Source: Isoetes taiwanensis (lineage: Eukaryota; Streptophyta; Lycopodiopsida; Isoetales; Isoetaceae). From it: 64,000 nt of DNA. The DNA is taken from positions 6,842,655-6,906,654 of the forward strand of contig JAJEKV010000054.1 of the NCBI GenBank assembly GCA_021234155.1. Direction: 5' to 3'. The notes beneath the pieces were generated by a model, which ran no database searches, had not been told where the DNA came from, and saw only the letters and a list, made by a program, of their open reading frames with translations. The position numbers and the translations under genes are program-made. Every line of letters starts with the position of its first letter. Positions within the stretch are counted from its first letter, which is position 1. Of the stretch, positions 44,403 to 55,964 are shown in pieces.

Positions 44403-46190
44403 GAGGGACTGCACAAATTTGACGGGAAGCCAATGCAGAGTCATTCAATAAAGATTCTATAAAGATTCCCCTAGGCTCTTTATGATTCCATCAAGATTGC
44501 CTTAGATTCTCAAAGAGTCCCGTAGATTCTCCTATGTTTACAAAGATTCTTTTCAGATTCTCCTAGATTCCCAAAGATTATCCCAAGATTCCTCAAGATT
44601 CTATGTAGATTCTCCTAGATTCTCCAAGATTGTATGAAGATTCCTCTAAATTTCCTTATATTTCCCTAGATTCTGAGAAATTCTCTTGATATTCTCATAG
44701 ATTCCCTAAGATTCTCTTGAGATTTCTTAAGATTCTACAAAGATTCCCCTAGATTCTTCAAGATTCTATAGAGATTCCCCTAGATTCTATGAAGGTTTCC
44801 CTAGATTCCTCAAGATTCTATCAAGATTCTTAAAGATTTTATGAACATTCCCTTAATTCCCTTAGATTCTCAAAGATTCTCTTGATATTCACCTAGATTC
44901 CCAAAGAATATCCTAAGACTCCTCTACATCCCCCAAGATTCTATGTAGTTCTACTGTTTCGTGAAGATTCTCCTAGATTCCTTTAGATTATTTGAAGATT
45001 CTCCTAGATTCCATCGTGATTTCACTTGATATTCAAATCTGTTAAAAAGATTTCCTTAGATTCTCAAAGATTCTCTTAAGATTCCTCTAGATTCTCTAAG
45101 ATCGTATGAAGATTCCCTTAGACTTTACATGATTCCATCAAGATTCCTCTAGATTCGTAAAGATTCTATGAAGATTCCTCTGGATTCTCTTAAACTCTCA
45201 AAGATTCTTTCGTGATTTCTATAGATTCCCCTAGATTCTATGAAGATTTCCCTAGATTCCCCAAGATTCTATCAAGATTATTCGAGATTCTTAAAGACTT
45301 TATGAAGATTCTCTTACTTCCTGAAGATTCTCTAGATTCCCTAAGATTCTATGTAGATCTCCCAGATTCCTATCGATTTTATAAAGATTCTTCTAGATTC
45401 CCTTGGCCTTCCCTTAGATTCCTTAAGATTCTACAAAGATTCCCCTACATTCTTATGATTTTACAAAGATTCTTCAGAATTCCGTCAAGATTACCCTAGA
45501 TACTCAAAGATTTTAGGAAGATTCCCTTTGATTCCCAAAGATTCTCTTGAGATTCCCTTTGATTCCCAAAGATTCTCTTGAGATTCCCTAAGATTCTCTT
45601 GAGATTCCTTTAGATTCTCCAAGATTCTATGAAGATTCCCTTAGATTCCTCAAGATTGTATCAGGATTCCTCTAGATTCTCCAAGTATTTATGAAGATTC
45701 CTTTAGATTCCCCGAGATTCCCATGGATTCCCTTAGAGTTCGATCACATTGGCTCCAACTACAACGGAACGATGCCAAACCACACTCATTGGAAAGCTCT
45801 CGACGAGAGGAATCCAATGGCGTGGGTCTCACCTTCATCCGACCCCTCTACTGCAAGCTACGTGCCTTTGAAGGCGATTAAACAAAAGGAAGCTTCCTAG
45901 AAAGTCCACTCATAAATGCTTTGCCACCTCATTACCTTTTTATTAATGAGGGTGACACCTCACCTCCTTTTTAAAAAAAATCAATTTAATACTAAAAAGT
46001 TAATGGCTAGGATTTATGCTCACCTTTTGATCTAACGGTTAAGATCTGCTACACCAAAGTCACTTTAAGGGACCTTCCTTGCACCTTCCTTACAAAAAAT
46101 CAAGGGCTATGATTTATCCTCCCCTTTTGATCCAACGGTCCAGGGATGTGGTGCATGCCCCCATGCATGACCCATGCATGCCTCCATGCA
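44403..46190 (+). repeat. AGATTC minisatellite block, copy 1
   Basis: After GAGGGACTGCACAAA, about 1.3 kb (44446-45735) consists of AGATTC or close variants every 9-12 bases, mostly 10-11, with CCCCT, CTATGA, TCAAAG or CTTG spacers. A non-repetitive tail (45738-46190) follows, with GTTCGATCACATTGGCTCC, TTTTGATCTAACGGTTAAGA and CATGCATG boxes. The same arrangement recurs at 46531-47860. The 95-codon frame at 45212-45499 is a product of the repeat and not a gene. Confidence 0.9.
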
Positions 46191-46530
46191 TGCCCATAAG
46201 GAATGGGTGGCTCTGATGCTGCCACCTCACTGGCCCCACCTTAAACGGACGGCATCCGGGCATGTATGAATCAAACACATTATATAGAAAAGTTTCATGA
46301 TATACCTTTATATATACAAGTTGAACGTTTAATTTGATATTAAATGGGCACTAATGTAGTTAGAGAACTTAAATATCAACTGGAGTGAGATGCTTCTGCG
46401 CACGTTTGATGCTATCAAAACATCAAAAATTTAATGACAACCAAATTAAAGATTCTATAACTTCATTGTTGCAATTGACAATTGTTGCATATCTGTTATA
46501 TATATACAATTATACAAGTGTTTGTAATAT

Positions 46531-47860
46531 GAGGGACTGCATAAAGCCCGAAGATTCTATGAAGATTCTCTAAAATTCTATCAAGATTCCCTTAGATTCT
46601 CAAAACTTTTAGGAAGATTCCCCTAGATTCCCAAAGATTCTCTTGAGATTCTCTTAGATTCTCCTAGATTTCCAAAGGTATTCTTAGATTCTTAATGTTC
46701 TACAAAGATTCCCCTAGATTCTTAAGATTCTATGGAGATTCCTTAGATTTTATTAAGATTCCCAAAGATTCTCTAAAGATACCCATAGATTCCAAAAAAA
46801 TATCCCAAGATTCTTCTAGATTCTCCAAGATTCTATCAAGATTCTCCTAGATTCTCCGATATTTCATTAAGATTCCCATTGATTCTTAAAGATTTTATGA
46901 AGATTCCTTTAGATTCTTATAGATTCCCAAAGATTCATTTGAGACTCCCTAAGATTCTCTAAAGATTCCCCGAGATTCCAAAAGAATACCCAAGATTCCT
47001 CTAGATTCTCCAAGATTGTATCAAGATTCTCCTAGATTCTCTAAGATTCCATTAAGATTCTTCTAGGTTCTTAAAGATTTTATCAAGATTCCCTTAGATT
47101 CCCAAAGAAGCGCTTGAGATTCCTATAGATTCTCTTGAGATTCATCTAGTTCCCATAGATTCTATGAAAATTCCCTAGATTCCCCAAGATTCCATCAAGT
47201 TTCCTCTAGGTTCTTAAAGATTTTATCAGGATTCCCTTAGATTCTCTTACATTCTCAAAGATGCTCTCTTGAGATTCCCATAGATTCTTTGAGATTCCCA
47301 TAGATTCTCTAAGATTCCCATGATATTCCTCTAGATTCCCTAAGATCCTATAAAGATTATCCTAGATTCCCTCAACTTACCATAGATTCCTTGAAACTCA
47401 ACATTCCAAAAAGATTCTTAATGTTCGATCATGTTGGCTCCAACTGTGACAAAATAGTGTCAAAGGACCACTCATTGGAAAGCTCTCGATGAGAGGAATC
47501 CAATGGCATGGGCCCCACCTTCATCCGACCCCTCTACCGCAAGCTACGTGCTTTTAAAGGCGATTAAACGAAAGGAAGCTTCCTAGAATGTGCACTAATA
47601 AATTTTTTTATTAATGAGGGTGCCACCTGACCTCCTTTAAAAAAAAAACTAATTTAATATTAAAAAGTTAATGGCTAGGATTTATGCTCACCTTTTGATC
47701 TAACGGTTAAAATTTGCCACACCAAATTCACTTTTTGGCACCTTCCTTGCACCTTCCCTATAGAAATCAAGGGCTAGGATTTTACGCCTTCCCTTTTGAT
47801 CCAATCGGTTCGCGGATGGGGTGCATGCCCCATGCATGACTCATGCATGCCCCCATCAAA
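46531..47860 (+). repeat. AGATTC minisatellite block, copy 2
   Basis: Begins GAGGGACTGCATAAA, then about 0.87 kb of AGATTC units (46548-47415), then the same tail as copy 1 from GTTCGATCATGTTGGCTCC (47423). The tails are about 85-90% alike by eye. The arrays differ in length (1.3 against 0.87 kb), as expected for slippage after duplication. Confidence 0.9.
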
Positions 47861-47981
47861 ATCAAGGGCTTAAGCTTCGCCACCTCACCAACTTTTTATC
47901 CAAGGGCCAAGATCAAAATTTATAACTAATGAGTTTCTATATACATATTAAGATAACGATAAGGTTACAAAATTTACTTTT

Positions 47982-48355
47982 TCGTTTGCCTCTAGGGGGC
48001 AAACCCTTGTTTATGTGGGTTTTGGCATATCCTAGGTATATGCTAGAATATCCCTAGGATATCTTTGGTGACCTGCTCAGAACCTCCTATTTAGTTGCAA
48101 ACTCTCGGTCGGTGGTAAAGAACTCCACGTCTCCTTTCTTGAAATAACCGGATGGCCCGGATCGATCTTTGTCGCCGGGGAGGTTGGGCTCATGAGGGAA
48201 CTTTGCACTTTGCAAGCTGGGATCCTAGTTGGTGGGCTTTTGAGCGGGGTTATAAAGCGACATCGAGGTTAATTAGGTGGTGATTTCACTTTGGTTTGCG
48301 AAGCTTTGTTCTCTGTCTTTACCAAAGCATGAAGACAACTAATTCCGGTAGGCAA
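47982..48355 (+). repeat. Dispersed repeat family A, copy 2
   Basis: Starts GTTTGCCTCTAGGGGGCAAAC and TTATGTGGGTTTTGGCATAT. Ends GGTTAATTAGGTGGTGAT, CTTTGGTTTGC and CTAATTCCGG. Start and end match 18781-19150. In place of GCCCCTAAGGGGC this copy has a palindrome with changed but still complementary arms (TTTGCCTCTAGGGGGCAAA). Confidence 0.65.
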
Positions 48356-48371
48356 ATCCATTGCCCACATC

Positions 48372-48779
48372 ATGAAAAGGGGCAAAACTTTTGAACCTGA
48401 AGTCCTTCAATTTGGCGGTATTGTCTATCGATTGCCAGATTTGCACATGAAATGGGTTTCTAAACTTCTTTTAAATGTATTGCAGTCTGAGTTTTATTGT
48501 CTTTGTTGCATTGCAATGCAGGAACATCTGAGGAAGAAAGGAGGACAACGTTGCATTATGTTGTTGTTGGTGAGGTATGGATTTCAGTGGAGACTTTTTG
48601 TGGGCAAGATATTCTCTCTACGAGATCTGTATTGTTTGTTCAAGTGGGGCAAGTTCACAGATAGGCAGTTTTATCTAAATGAAGGTAAGCATTGTCTGGC
48701 CTTAACCCTGAAGCAGCTAAACCGTTACAGCTTGAAGTGTCCTTCCAAGCAGTGTCTTATATCGTATTTGTATTGTTAG
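48372..48779 (+). CDS. Open frame of unknown nature (135 codons)
   Basis: This plus-strand frame is one of the longer open frames outside known transposons. It starts MKRGKTFEPEVLQFGGIVYRLPDL and has several Cys and Leu. A good splice-donor string (AAG-GTAAGC) lies at about 48686, and a possible acceptor (CTCTCTAG) at 49356, before the acyltransferase-like exon. So it could contain upstream exon sequence of that gene or of a decayed one. The middle (SEFYCLCCIAMQ) looks intron-like. I recognise no domain. Chance or pseudogene is likely. Confidence 0.25.
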   Translation: MKRGKTFEPEVLQFGGIVYRLPDLHMKWVSKLLLNVLQSEFYCLCCIAMQEHLRKKGGQRCIMLLLVRYGFQWRLFVGKIFSLRDLYCLFKWGKFTDRQFYLNEGKHCLALTLKQLNRYSLKCPSKQCLISYLYC

Positions 48780-48967
48780 CATTTAGGCTTTGAAGGTTGT
48801 GCAATGCAATTACTGAAATACGCTGTGTTTTTTTGAGTTGGAAATGTGCTTAATTGGGAGGGGCATATGTTGACTCTGCCTAAAACTTGAGTTTGAATTT
48901 AAGATTTTGTCTTGGGTTTCTAATTTCTTGACTTCGAAGTGATAACTTTCCATTCTTTCCTACATGG
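48760..48967 (+). repeat. Direct repeat, copy 1
   Basis: CGTATTTGTATTGTTAGCATTTAGG, then TAATTGGGAGGGGCATATG to TTTCCATTCTTTCCTACATGGC, matches 49889-50043 at most positions. The second copy lacks about 50 bases in the middle. The copies lie on either side of the acyltransferase-like exon. Confidence 0.8.
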
Positions 48968-49355
48968 CACTAGGATAGGATAGAAGCATATATGTTGCTA
49001 GGTGTTTCAGCATGCTGCACTCACTCAATTGATTTTATGACTTGAGCTTGCCGTGTAAACACGTGTACATGAGACTTAAAATGATAAAAAGAAACATGTC
49101 TCAATCTCTTATTACGTGTGAAACAATTTAGAAACCTTAAAGAGTTATAAGCTCATAAGGCAATTTGGTATATTCTCTAGCTCTTTGCAATAACTGCCTT
49201 CAAATTCTCTACAATGTTCGTGAAGAACATTACGGTCATCATGTGCATTCTCATCAATCCTTCTTTTTCTGATATTTGTTATTGATCATCATGTTCATCA
49301 TGTCACAGTGCAGACATCACGTTGGATTCTAACAAAAACTGTTTGTTGTCTCTCT

Positions 49356-49481
49356 AGACACTTGGATATTTGCTGCCAAAGGATGCCTTGCAATGGAAGC
49401 TAAAGTTACTTAAGTCGGGCCCGCTCTATGCTAACTCTCGCTTGGATGTTGTGAGAGCTCAAGTTCTCATCCTAGCCAGGT
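49356..49481 (+). pseudogene. Exon-like fragment resembling plastid phytyl ester synthase (acyltransferase/esterase) proteins
   Basis: After a pyrimidine tract and CTCTCTAG the frame reads TLGYLLPKDALQWKLKLLKSG and PLYANSRLDVVRAQVLILAR, then AG-GTCAAT, a possible donor. The LPKxxLxWKLKLLKS and YANSRLxxVxAxVLxLA strings are conserved in plant esterase/lipase/acyltransferase proteins of the phytyl ester synthase group, which make fatty-acid phytyl esters and triacylglycerol in plastids. The fragment is about 40 codons, without stops. I found neither the preceding alpha/beta-hydrolase nor the following acyltransferase exons nearby, so it is either one exon of a gene with very long introns or a stray fragment. 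Confidence 0.5.
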
Positions 49482-49888
49482 CAATGCAATTTTTGTAAAA
49501 ACATCTAATCTTACATGAAGTATCTCATCTAAAGTGATAGATATTCTACTCCGTTTAACACTGATAGGATTTCCCTTGTTTCTGAACCTGTTTCACAAGT
49601 TGTTACCCTTTTCCCCACTGTTAGAAATGGACAAAGAAATTTCATCAAGATTGAATGTACTAATTTTGCCTGCAAATATCTTTAGTGCAACTTTGTTGTT
49701 TTTGACATGATGTCAAAATTTACAGCGGGAAGGGCCAAATGTTGAACTTAAAAGGAGTTTACAGTTCTGCAGTACTATTTACCTGAACAACACTATGACA
49801 TTCCCTATGTCATAGTGTTTGCATTTTTCCGGAACTCCTATGCAAAGTCGTTTGACAGATCTATGCACTGCTGTATACAGCCACATGT

Positions 49889-50043
49889 GCGTATTTGTAT
49901 TGTTGGCATTTAGGTTTAATGTGCTTAATTGGGAGGGGCATATGTTGACTCTGCCTAACACTTGAGTTTGAATTTAAGATTTTGTCTTGGAGTTCCTAGT
50001 TTGCTAACGCAAAGTGATAAGTTTCCATTCTTTCCTACATGGC
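49889..50043 (+). repeat. Direct repeat, copy 2
   Basis: Matches 48760-48967 with a deletion. It ends at TTTCCTACATGGCCTGG. Confidence 0.8.
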
Positions 50044-52575
50044 CTGGCACAGACAGCCTAGCATAGAGGGGTTTGCACATAAGCTTTACCAGCAACCCAT
50101 GCTTTGAGAGCTTCAATCTGTTTTCTTACTGCAGGGATGATCTCAAGTAAAGTACATCGCATATCTTCTTTGGAACTTCCTCCACGTAAGTCATGTGGAG
50201 TTAAATATGCTTTTGAATCTGCCCGCAATCAATCCTTTGCATTTCTTGGAGCTCTTGCTTTCTTTGCCTTTGGGCGATAAAGTTCCCATCTCAATGATGC
50301 CTTACACTTGACATTCTTAAGGGAATCCCTAAACCCGATGTTTCATGGAATTCTCCGATTGGTGGTACGTGGACGGGGTAAATAAAGGCCTTAAAAAACT
50401 TAGAAAATGCCAAATTCAAATCACCTTCATTTACGCCATTATTTACGGCTATGAGACTTTGCAAGTATTGCAAAAGATGCCTTCACTTGAGAACTATGGA
50501 GATTGTGGAAGGAAACTTCGATGTGAGTCTTTGGGTACTTTGGACTACATGATTGTTTTAATATATGTTTTGCGGTGTCGCGGTTGCAAGTTGCTTTCTG
50601 AACATAGAATTTTTTGTAAAGTCGCATGCAAAGGAAAGGCATCATAGGTTTGATTCTACATCTCGAGTGCATCATGCAAGCGGTGAAGATGTTAATATTG
50701 ATGTGAAAGCTATTCCCGAACATTTGAGGAAGGCCATGGCCGGGATGTCCGGATAGGTGGGTTATAAAACATGACGTCCATCTTTAATCTATAGCTCGGG
50801 GGCACTTGCTTTTCAAATGTGCGAGACTGTTGGGCGAGAATATAGACCTCCCATGCCGCCTCAAAATCTTTGTGCGGTTTGTATGTCTTTCTTTAACATA
50901 TTATAGGGGCTTCTCAAATGCATATTCAATATGTAATAACTATGTCATCTTTATGAAGCATGAAATAAAATTGAAACGATGTAGGTTATCAACCATATAG
51001 GTCTTTGTATTTATTGGCTATTATCCATGGTTTGTGCACATTATATCTTTGAGGAAGAATATTATATCTTTGAGGAAGAATGGCACATCGATTTAGTATA
51101 AGTGCTATAAAAAGTATGAAGCCGAATCGCCAATATCACTATTTTTCCCGGATGGATTCATGTTCCCTCATCCATTTGGTGAGTTCAGTTGCTCCTCATT
51201 CTATGTTTGATAGTATATACAATGGGTGATCTTATACTTAACAACAATCGTTACAAATTTATGGATAGTTGTAGAGTGTCTCTTGTTGTTGATATCGCCC
51301 ATGGATAGTTGTATAGGGTGTCTCTTGTTGTTATCACCGAATTCTTTGCATATTGTGTGTTTTAAAATAAACAAGCTGCTATCTCTTTGTAGTTTTTCTA
51401 AAACCAAAGGGAGGACGAATGAAAAGATCAAAGTTCTTGATGCGTAAATTGCATAAATGATTCATTATGATTGCATGCACGCAAAATTCCGACAACTTCT
51501 TTGCATGGTCAATAAAGTAACCTTAATGAGTAGGAAACATACATTTTTATTCCAAGAAAATAGAAATAGAACTATGATTTAAGCAACTTCATTCCGCCCA
51601 GAGGGTTGCAAAAAGCATATACTGCATTTTCAAAGTCTGCACCAGAAGAACTGCCTCTTCTATTGATTATTCTTTGGATGTATAAGATGTCTGTACAAGA
51701 ACGGTATCATTTGGCCCTTTTTTGAAATGTATAGTTTTTGAAATATACATCTTCAATTCTTTTTTGCCTTTCAAGTTAAAAAGAAATTGAGGCAATGCAT
51801 TAAGATGACACCTTGCAGGTTTGAGACGGCGTTGTAAATTGTATCTTTTGTTGTACTTAAGGTATGGGTGCACATGGGAAACCAGCGTGCATTATCGATG
51901 TTAGTTGTTAGTGGTTGGCTTGCCGTTAGATGGTCGTGGGCGAACATCCAAAGAAGGTAAGCTAGGACTACTAAGAGCTTGCTGACCAGAGATGGCTTTG
52001 TTGATGGTATCCAGTTTCGGCAAGCTAGAAGTAAGGGAACTGGAGCTTCTTACTCAAAAATAGTTGATCCTTACGCGCTTCCTTTTTCCCTTTGCATTTT
52101 TCTTCCTTTTTGCCATTCAATCCCTCATCCGCCTCTTGATCCTTCCGACAATCCGATTCCGGTGTTGGCATTAAAAGGATGTTAACAAGATGTTTCTACT
52201 CAAGAAGTCCCTTTAATTGCAAAGCACATGCTTACAAAGAATCTCATCAAAGTAGATTGGGCCGAGGTGTGCGGAAATATCTTACGGCTTCCGATCAAAG
52301 CTTCGGCCATCTTGGCTATGATTCTTTTTGTGTCGGGCTCCTCTTGGTTCTTTTTGCTTAGGTTCTCTCTCTGTGATTTGTAGTTTGTGAGTAGTCTTTT
52401 GACTTGAATGGTCTTCATTATGTTCCTGGTAGTGATATACCCAAAGGTATAATTATAACCATAGAATAATGAGCAGCTAGAATACTAAAACATTAATAGC
52501 CCGACAAGTCTTGGTAATGCATAGGTTTGCAGTGTGTGCCTCAATGTCATGTTTGTTTTAAATGATTTCTTACGA
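50044..52575. other. No gene assigned; several short frames
   Basis: Plus-strand frames at 50345-50756 (RVHHASGEDVNIDVKAIPEHLRK near the end) and 51979-52361, and a minus-strand path at 50080-50290 (EIIPAVRKQIEALKAWVAG), look mildly coding but match nothing I know. At 51035 and 51056 ATTATATCTTTGAGGAAGAAT is repeated in tandem (21 bp), and 51242-51340 holds a doubled TGGATAGTTGTA...GTGTCTCTTGTTGTT unit. Confidence 0.35.
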
Positions 52576-52579
52576 AAAT

Positions 52580-52690
52580 TTTTGGGTTGCCCCTAGGGGG
52601 CCACTCATGTGGGTTTTCAGCATATCCTAAGCATATGCTGGATATTCTGATATGCTGTGGTCCTTGGTACTGTGGTTGTCAAAGCGTTCC
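52580..52690 (+). repeat. Dispersed repeat family A, partial copy 3
   Basis: TTTTGGGTTGCCCCTAGGGGGCC, then ATGTGGGTTTTCAGCATATCCTAAGCATATGCTGGATATT matches the start of copies 1 and 2. The 3' part is absent. Confidence 0.65.
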
Positions 52691-53478
52691 CTATTCCACA
52701 TGTTCTGGTGGTGAGCATTCTACATAGATTTTAGACCTATAGTAGCAGTTTATTTTTGTATGTCTTTTTCTCTTCTAGAGTGATCACAACCGATTTAGAT
52801 TTTGGAAGTGTACATTTCAGTATAGTACTTGAAGAATATGTTATTATTCACAACATGAATGCCTAAGCTAAGCAAAATGCATTGGACCTCTATCATTACC
52901 AGCATAAAGTACTGACAGCTGCTTAAATGTGTGCCAATATTGGCTACTGTTCTTATTCTTAGCTTAAACGTTTTCGAACGTCCAATCTTATCATTCCTCG
53001 CCATATCTCATTTTAAAAAGTTTGGCATTCTCTAGTCTCATTATGTACATGGTTCTTGAAATAAACAAGATTGTTTGGAAGTATAATGTGTTTAACAAGT
53101 GTTGCCCTATGCAGGTTGCGCCGATTCCTCAGGGGCTCCCTTCCTTGACTTAATTCCCAAAAAGCCCTTCGTATTTTTAAAATTTTCAAAATGCCCTTAA
53201 ATTTTAAATATTTTCCCAAATAGCCCCGCATATTTTATAGTTCTGAAATTCGTGTGTTCTTTATTTCACAGGTTGCTAAACTCTTTAGCTGCATTTTCGA
53301 AGATAAAGGTAGTTCATTGGCTAAGAGGATTTCGTTTCTAAATGTTCGGGGTTATGGTTTTGAATTGATTGTCAAAATATGACTTTGAACTACAACTTTA
53401 GCCCCTTCACTCTCCGGCCATGGAGGGCAACCCTCCGTGCGCAGCACCTTGTTACTTTTTACAGGGAAGTATAACCCT
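52691..53478. other. No gene recognised
   Basis: AT-rich. A minus-strand-oriented string near 53150-53235 repeats CCCAAAAAGCCC / CCCAAATAGCCCC. No coding evidence. Confidence 0.4.
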
Positions 53479-54260
53479 TAAAGCCATATCATATTCATTG
53501 ATTCCCTTGAACACTCTCCATGCGTTTCTACACATCCCCACTTTTCATAGATATTTTAACACATCCACACTTTCCCTAGATATTAATTTTTAAGGAAATC
53601 TCCAACCGTAATGACTATTTGCAATCAAATTCAAAAGCCAATATGTTAAAGTATGTGCTTATCCTTAAGGAGAAGAGCCAGGAAGAACATAAGATATCTC
53701 AATTATTCTCGGTGATGTATCCATGGCTCCCACTTGCCTAGTATCATCATTCTTTTTTTGCCAAAGGTTTTCCCCTGGAAAACCTTCGGGCGCACACAAT
53801 TTTTTAATCCTAGTAGTAATGATTGTACTAGCCCATTGTATGGGTCCCATGACCTATTGGTCTCCGTGGATGTTAAAAAAACTATTCTATTCTATTCTAT
53901 TCTCTATTTTTTGAAGTTCTTTCTGATGTTGTGCTTTTTCTTCACAATCGTTTCACCACTTGAGGATAAGCAACAAGCATAACACTCCATCATCATAAAA
54001 CCCTGCATGCCAATATCTAGCATCATAACTTTTCTTCTATTCTATTCTATTCTATTCTTTTGTGTTTTTGCAACAAGCATAACGCTTTTCTTTATGGTTT
54101 TGCTATGATTTAGTGGTGTATTCGAATGGATGTACTAAATGATACTTCTAGATTGCACCCTATATTAGTCCATTTGATTTTTAATATGAAAAGCAATCGT
54201 GTGGCCATGTTTATTCTTTATCGGCATGTAAACCATTTGAAGAGCTTTTAGGGTTTTATC
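53479..54260 (+). repeat. Dispersed repeat family C, copy 3, split by an insertion
   Basis: 53479-53645 matches 41560-41735, and 54150-54260 matches 41725-41850. In between lie about 450-500 bases that copy 1 lacks. This insertion includes two TTCTA-repeat tracts (53886-53915 and 54034-54060) and the GTATTCGAATGGATGTACTAA string shared with 15300. Confidence 0.7.
53690..54060 (+). mobile_element. Insertion with TTCTA-repeat tail, possible LINE or SINE end
   Basis: Lies inside family C copy 3. It ends in pentanucleotide repeats (TTCTA, 4-5 units) at 53886 and again at 54034, the same type of tail as the LINE end at 63456. No RT is present, so a 5'-truncated LINE or a SINE is likely. Confidence 0.45.
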
Positions 54261-55920
54261 ATTTTTACACATTCTCAATTATTTCTATATTTCTCAATTA
54301 AGGTTAATTATGGCCTTAGGATTGAGCTAATCGAAAGTCCGGTGGTATAAAGGCAAATACCGGTTTGGGAAAAATATTAATAGGAAACATCAGCATTTAA
54401 AATGTACCAATGGGTAAGTTTTAAGCGGATAGAAAGCACTGTTGTAATATTCAGTGTTGAAAACAGGTTAAGCACTTCAAAATACATGGGAAGTGCAGAA
54501 ATGCAGTAGCGTAAGCATAAATACCGGTCTATTTATGTAAATGCTTAGAAATATGTATGGCCTATTTGGTTTGTTCTTGAGAGAATATATTTAATCCTTA
54601 GATAGGTACCTTGGAGATCATTTAATAAAATAGATCCCGACCAAGTAGTAGTGTCTCACATAAAGCACGAAGATTCTTGTTGATCATTGTATGCTAAAAG
54701 GGGCAAAAGGAACAATGGGTGACCAGCGAATAGCTGAAAATCCCAATGTACCTTTTGGCCCTTGTAGTATTACCAAGTCTATTGCTAATATCTACATGTT
54801 TGGCTGCAGGTACGGGATTTTACTCCTATTGTCTCTTTTGCATCTTTGGTTGAATGATCGGCAAGACTCGTGGAATAGTTACTTTGTTTGCGGAATATAT
54901 ATCAAATAGAAGCTGCGAGGATTTGCATGGGTTACACCCGTATGGTTTTGTATCACTATCCCTCTGCTCTCGGACTTTTAATTGGGCGGTAAGTGATGTA
55001 GAACATAAAAATACAATATGAACAGGTTATTTTTCATATCTAAATTCTTTGATGTATGACCGGTAAAGTTATGGGCGACAAGTGGTTTGAACCATAGGCA
55101 TAGTATTTTGGTTTTTTTAAAAAAAAGGATCTTACTTCGGTCGACAAGGCCAAACAAGTGTTAGGGCTTATGGATAAGCTTCAAATGTATTTTTACGAAA
55201 ACTCATATGTCCATTGGAATCAAATGACCTGAAGTGTTCTTGAGGTAATTTGTTTGTTTAATTGCAAATTTATTACGAATGTTGCAAAACATGGTGTTAA
55301 TAGGGTAGGGATTGTAAGGGTTTATTATGTCCATTGGACTTGGAGCTATTTAAAAGGCTCGTTACATAAATAAAGGTTGTTTTAAGAAAAAGAAAAATAA
55401 TGTTGTTATGGCATGTAAAAGTTCCACAGGCGTTATCTCTTGATTTTTTGCTATTAACTTGGCCTTAGTTGTTTGAAATGACAATTCAGATCTTTGTAAG
55501 GGCAAATACCGAGTTAGATAAAAGTATTTCTGAGTTTCAGTACCTTCATGAAAAAGCAGACCAACCCAATTTGTCATTAAGAGAATAAGAAAAAAGATCT
55601 TTGGTAAGCGACATATAAATGTAGTTTAACAAAATAATACATTAATGTGAATAATACTCATTGGTATTGTTGTACAATAAATCAAACAAGTAAGTGATCC
55701 CGAGGGAACAAGGTGGTTCATACCACAGGTTCATATGGACTATCTTTAAATAGTTAATCATAGTCTTATCTGACTTGTTGAGCTGGAAATGTAAGTAGAT
55801 TGTGGATTCAAGGTTAGCGTGATACCACGTTTAATAGAGCTCAAAGTTAGGTGTGGGATGATAATCTTTTCTTTGGGGATTGACCAAAGCGGATGTTTGA
55901 GCTAGGTTGACTAGTTTAGA
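54261..55920. other. No gene recognised
   Basis: A plus-strand frame at 54691-54909 (with GPCSITKSIANIYMFGC) has no known match. Otherwise AT-rich sequence with stops in all frames. Confidence 0.4.
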
Positions 55921-55922
55921 CC

Positions 55923-55945
55923 TTTTTTTTTTTTTTTTTTTTTTT
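55923..55945 (-). repeat. Poly-T tract (poly-A on the minus strand)
   Basis: About 23 T in a row. It could be the poly-A tail of a minus-strand retroinsertion extending to the right, but no such element is recognisable: the PPR remnant to its right reads on the plus strand. Confidence 0.6.
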
Positions 55946-55964
55946 CCCAAATGCTTCTACATTG

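Noticed and set aside
45212-45499. 95-codon plus-strand frame rich in Phe, Arg and Ser
   Set aside because: It lies wholly inside the AGATTC minisatellite and has no independent coding signal.
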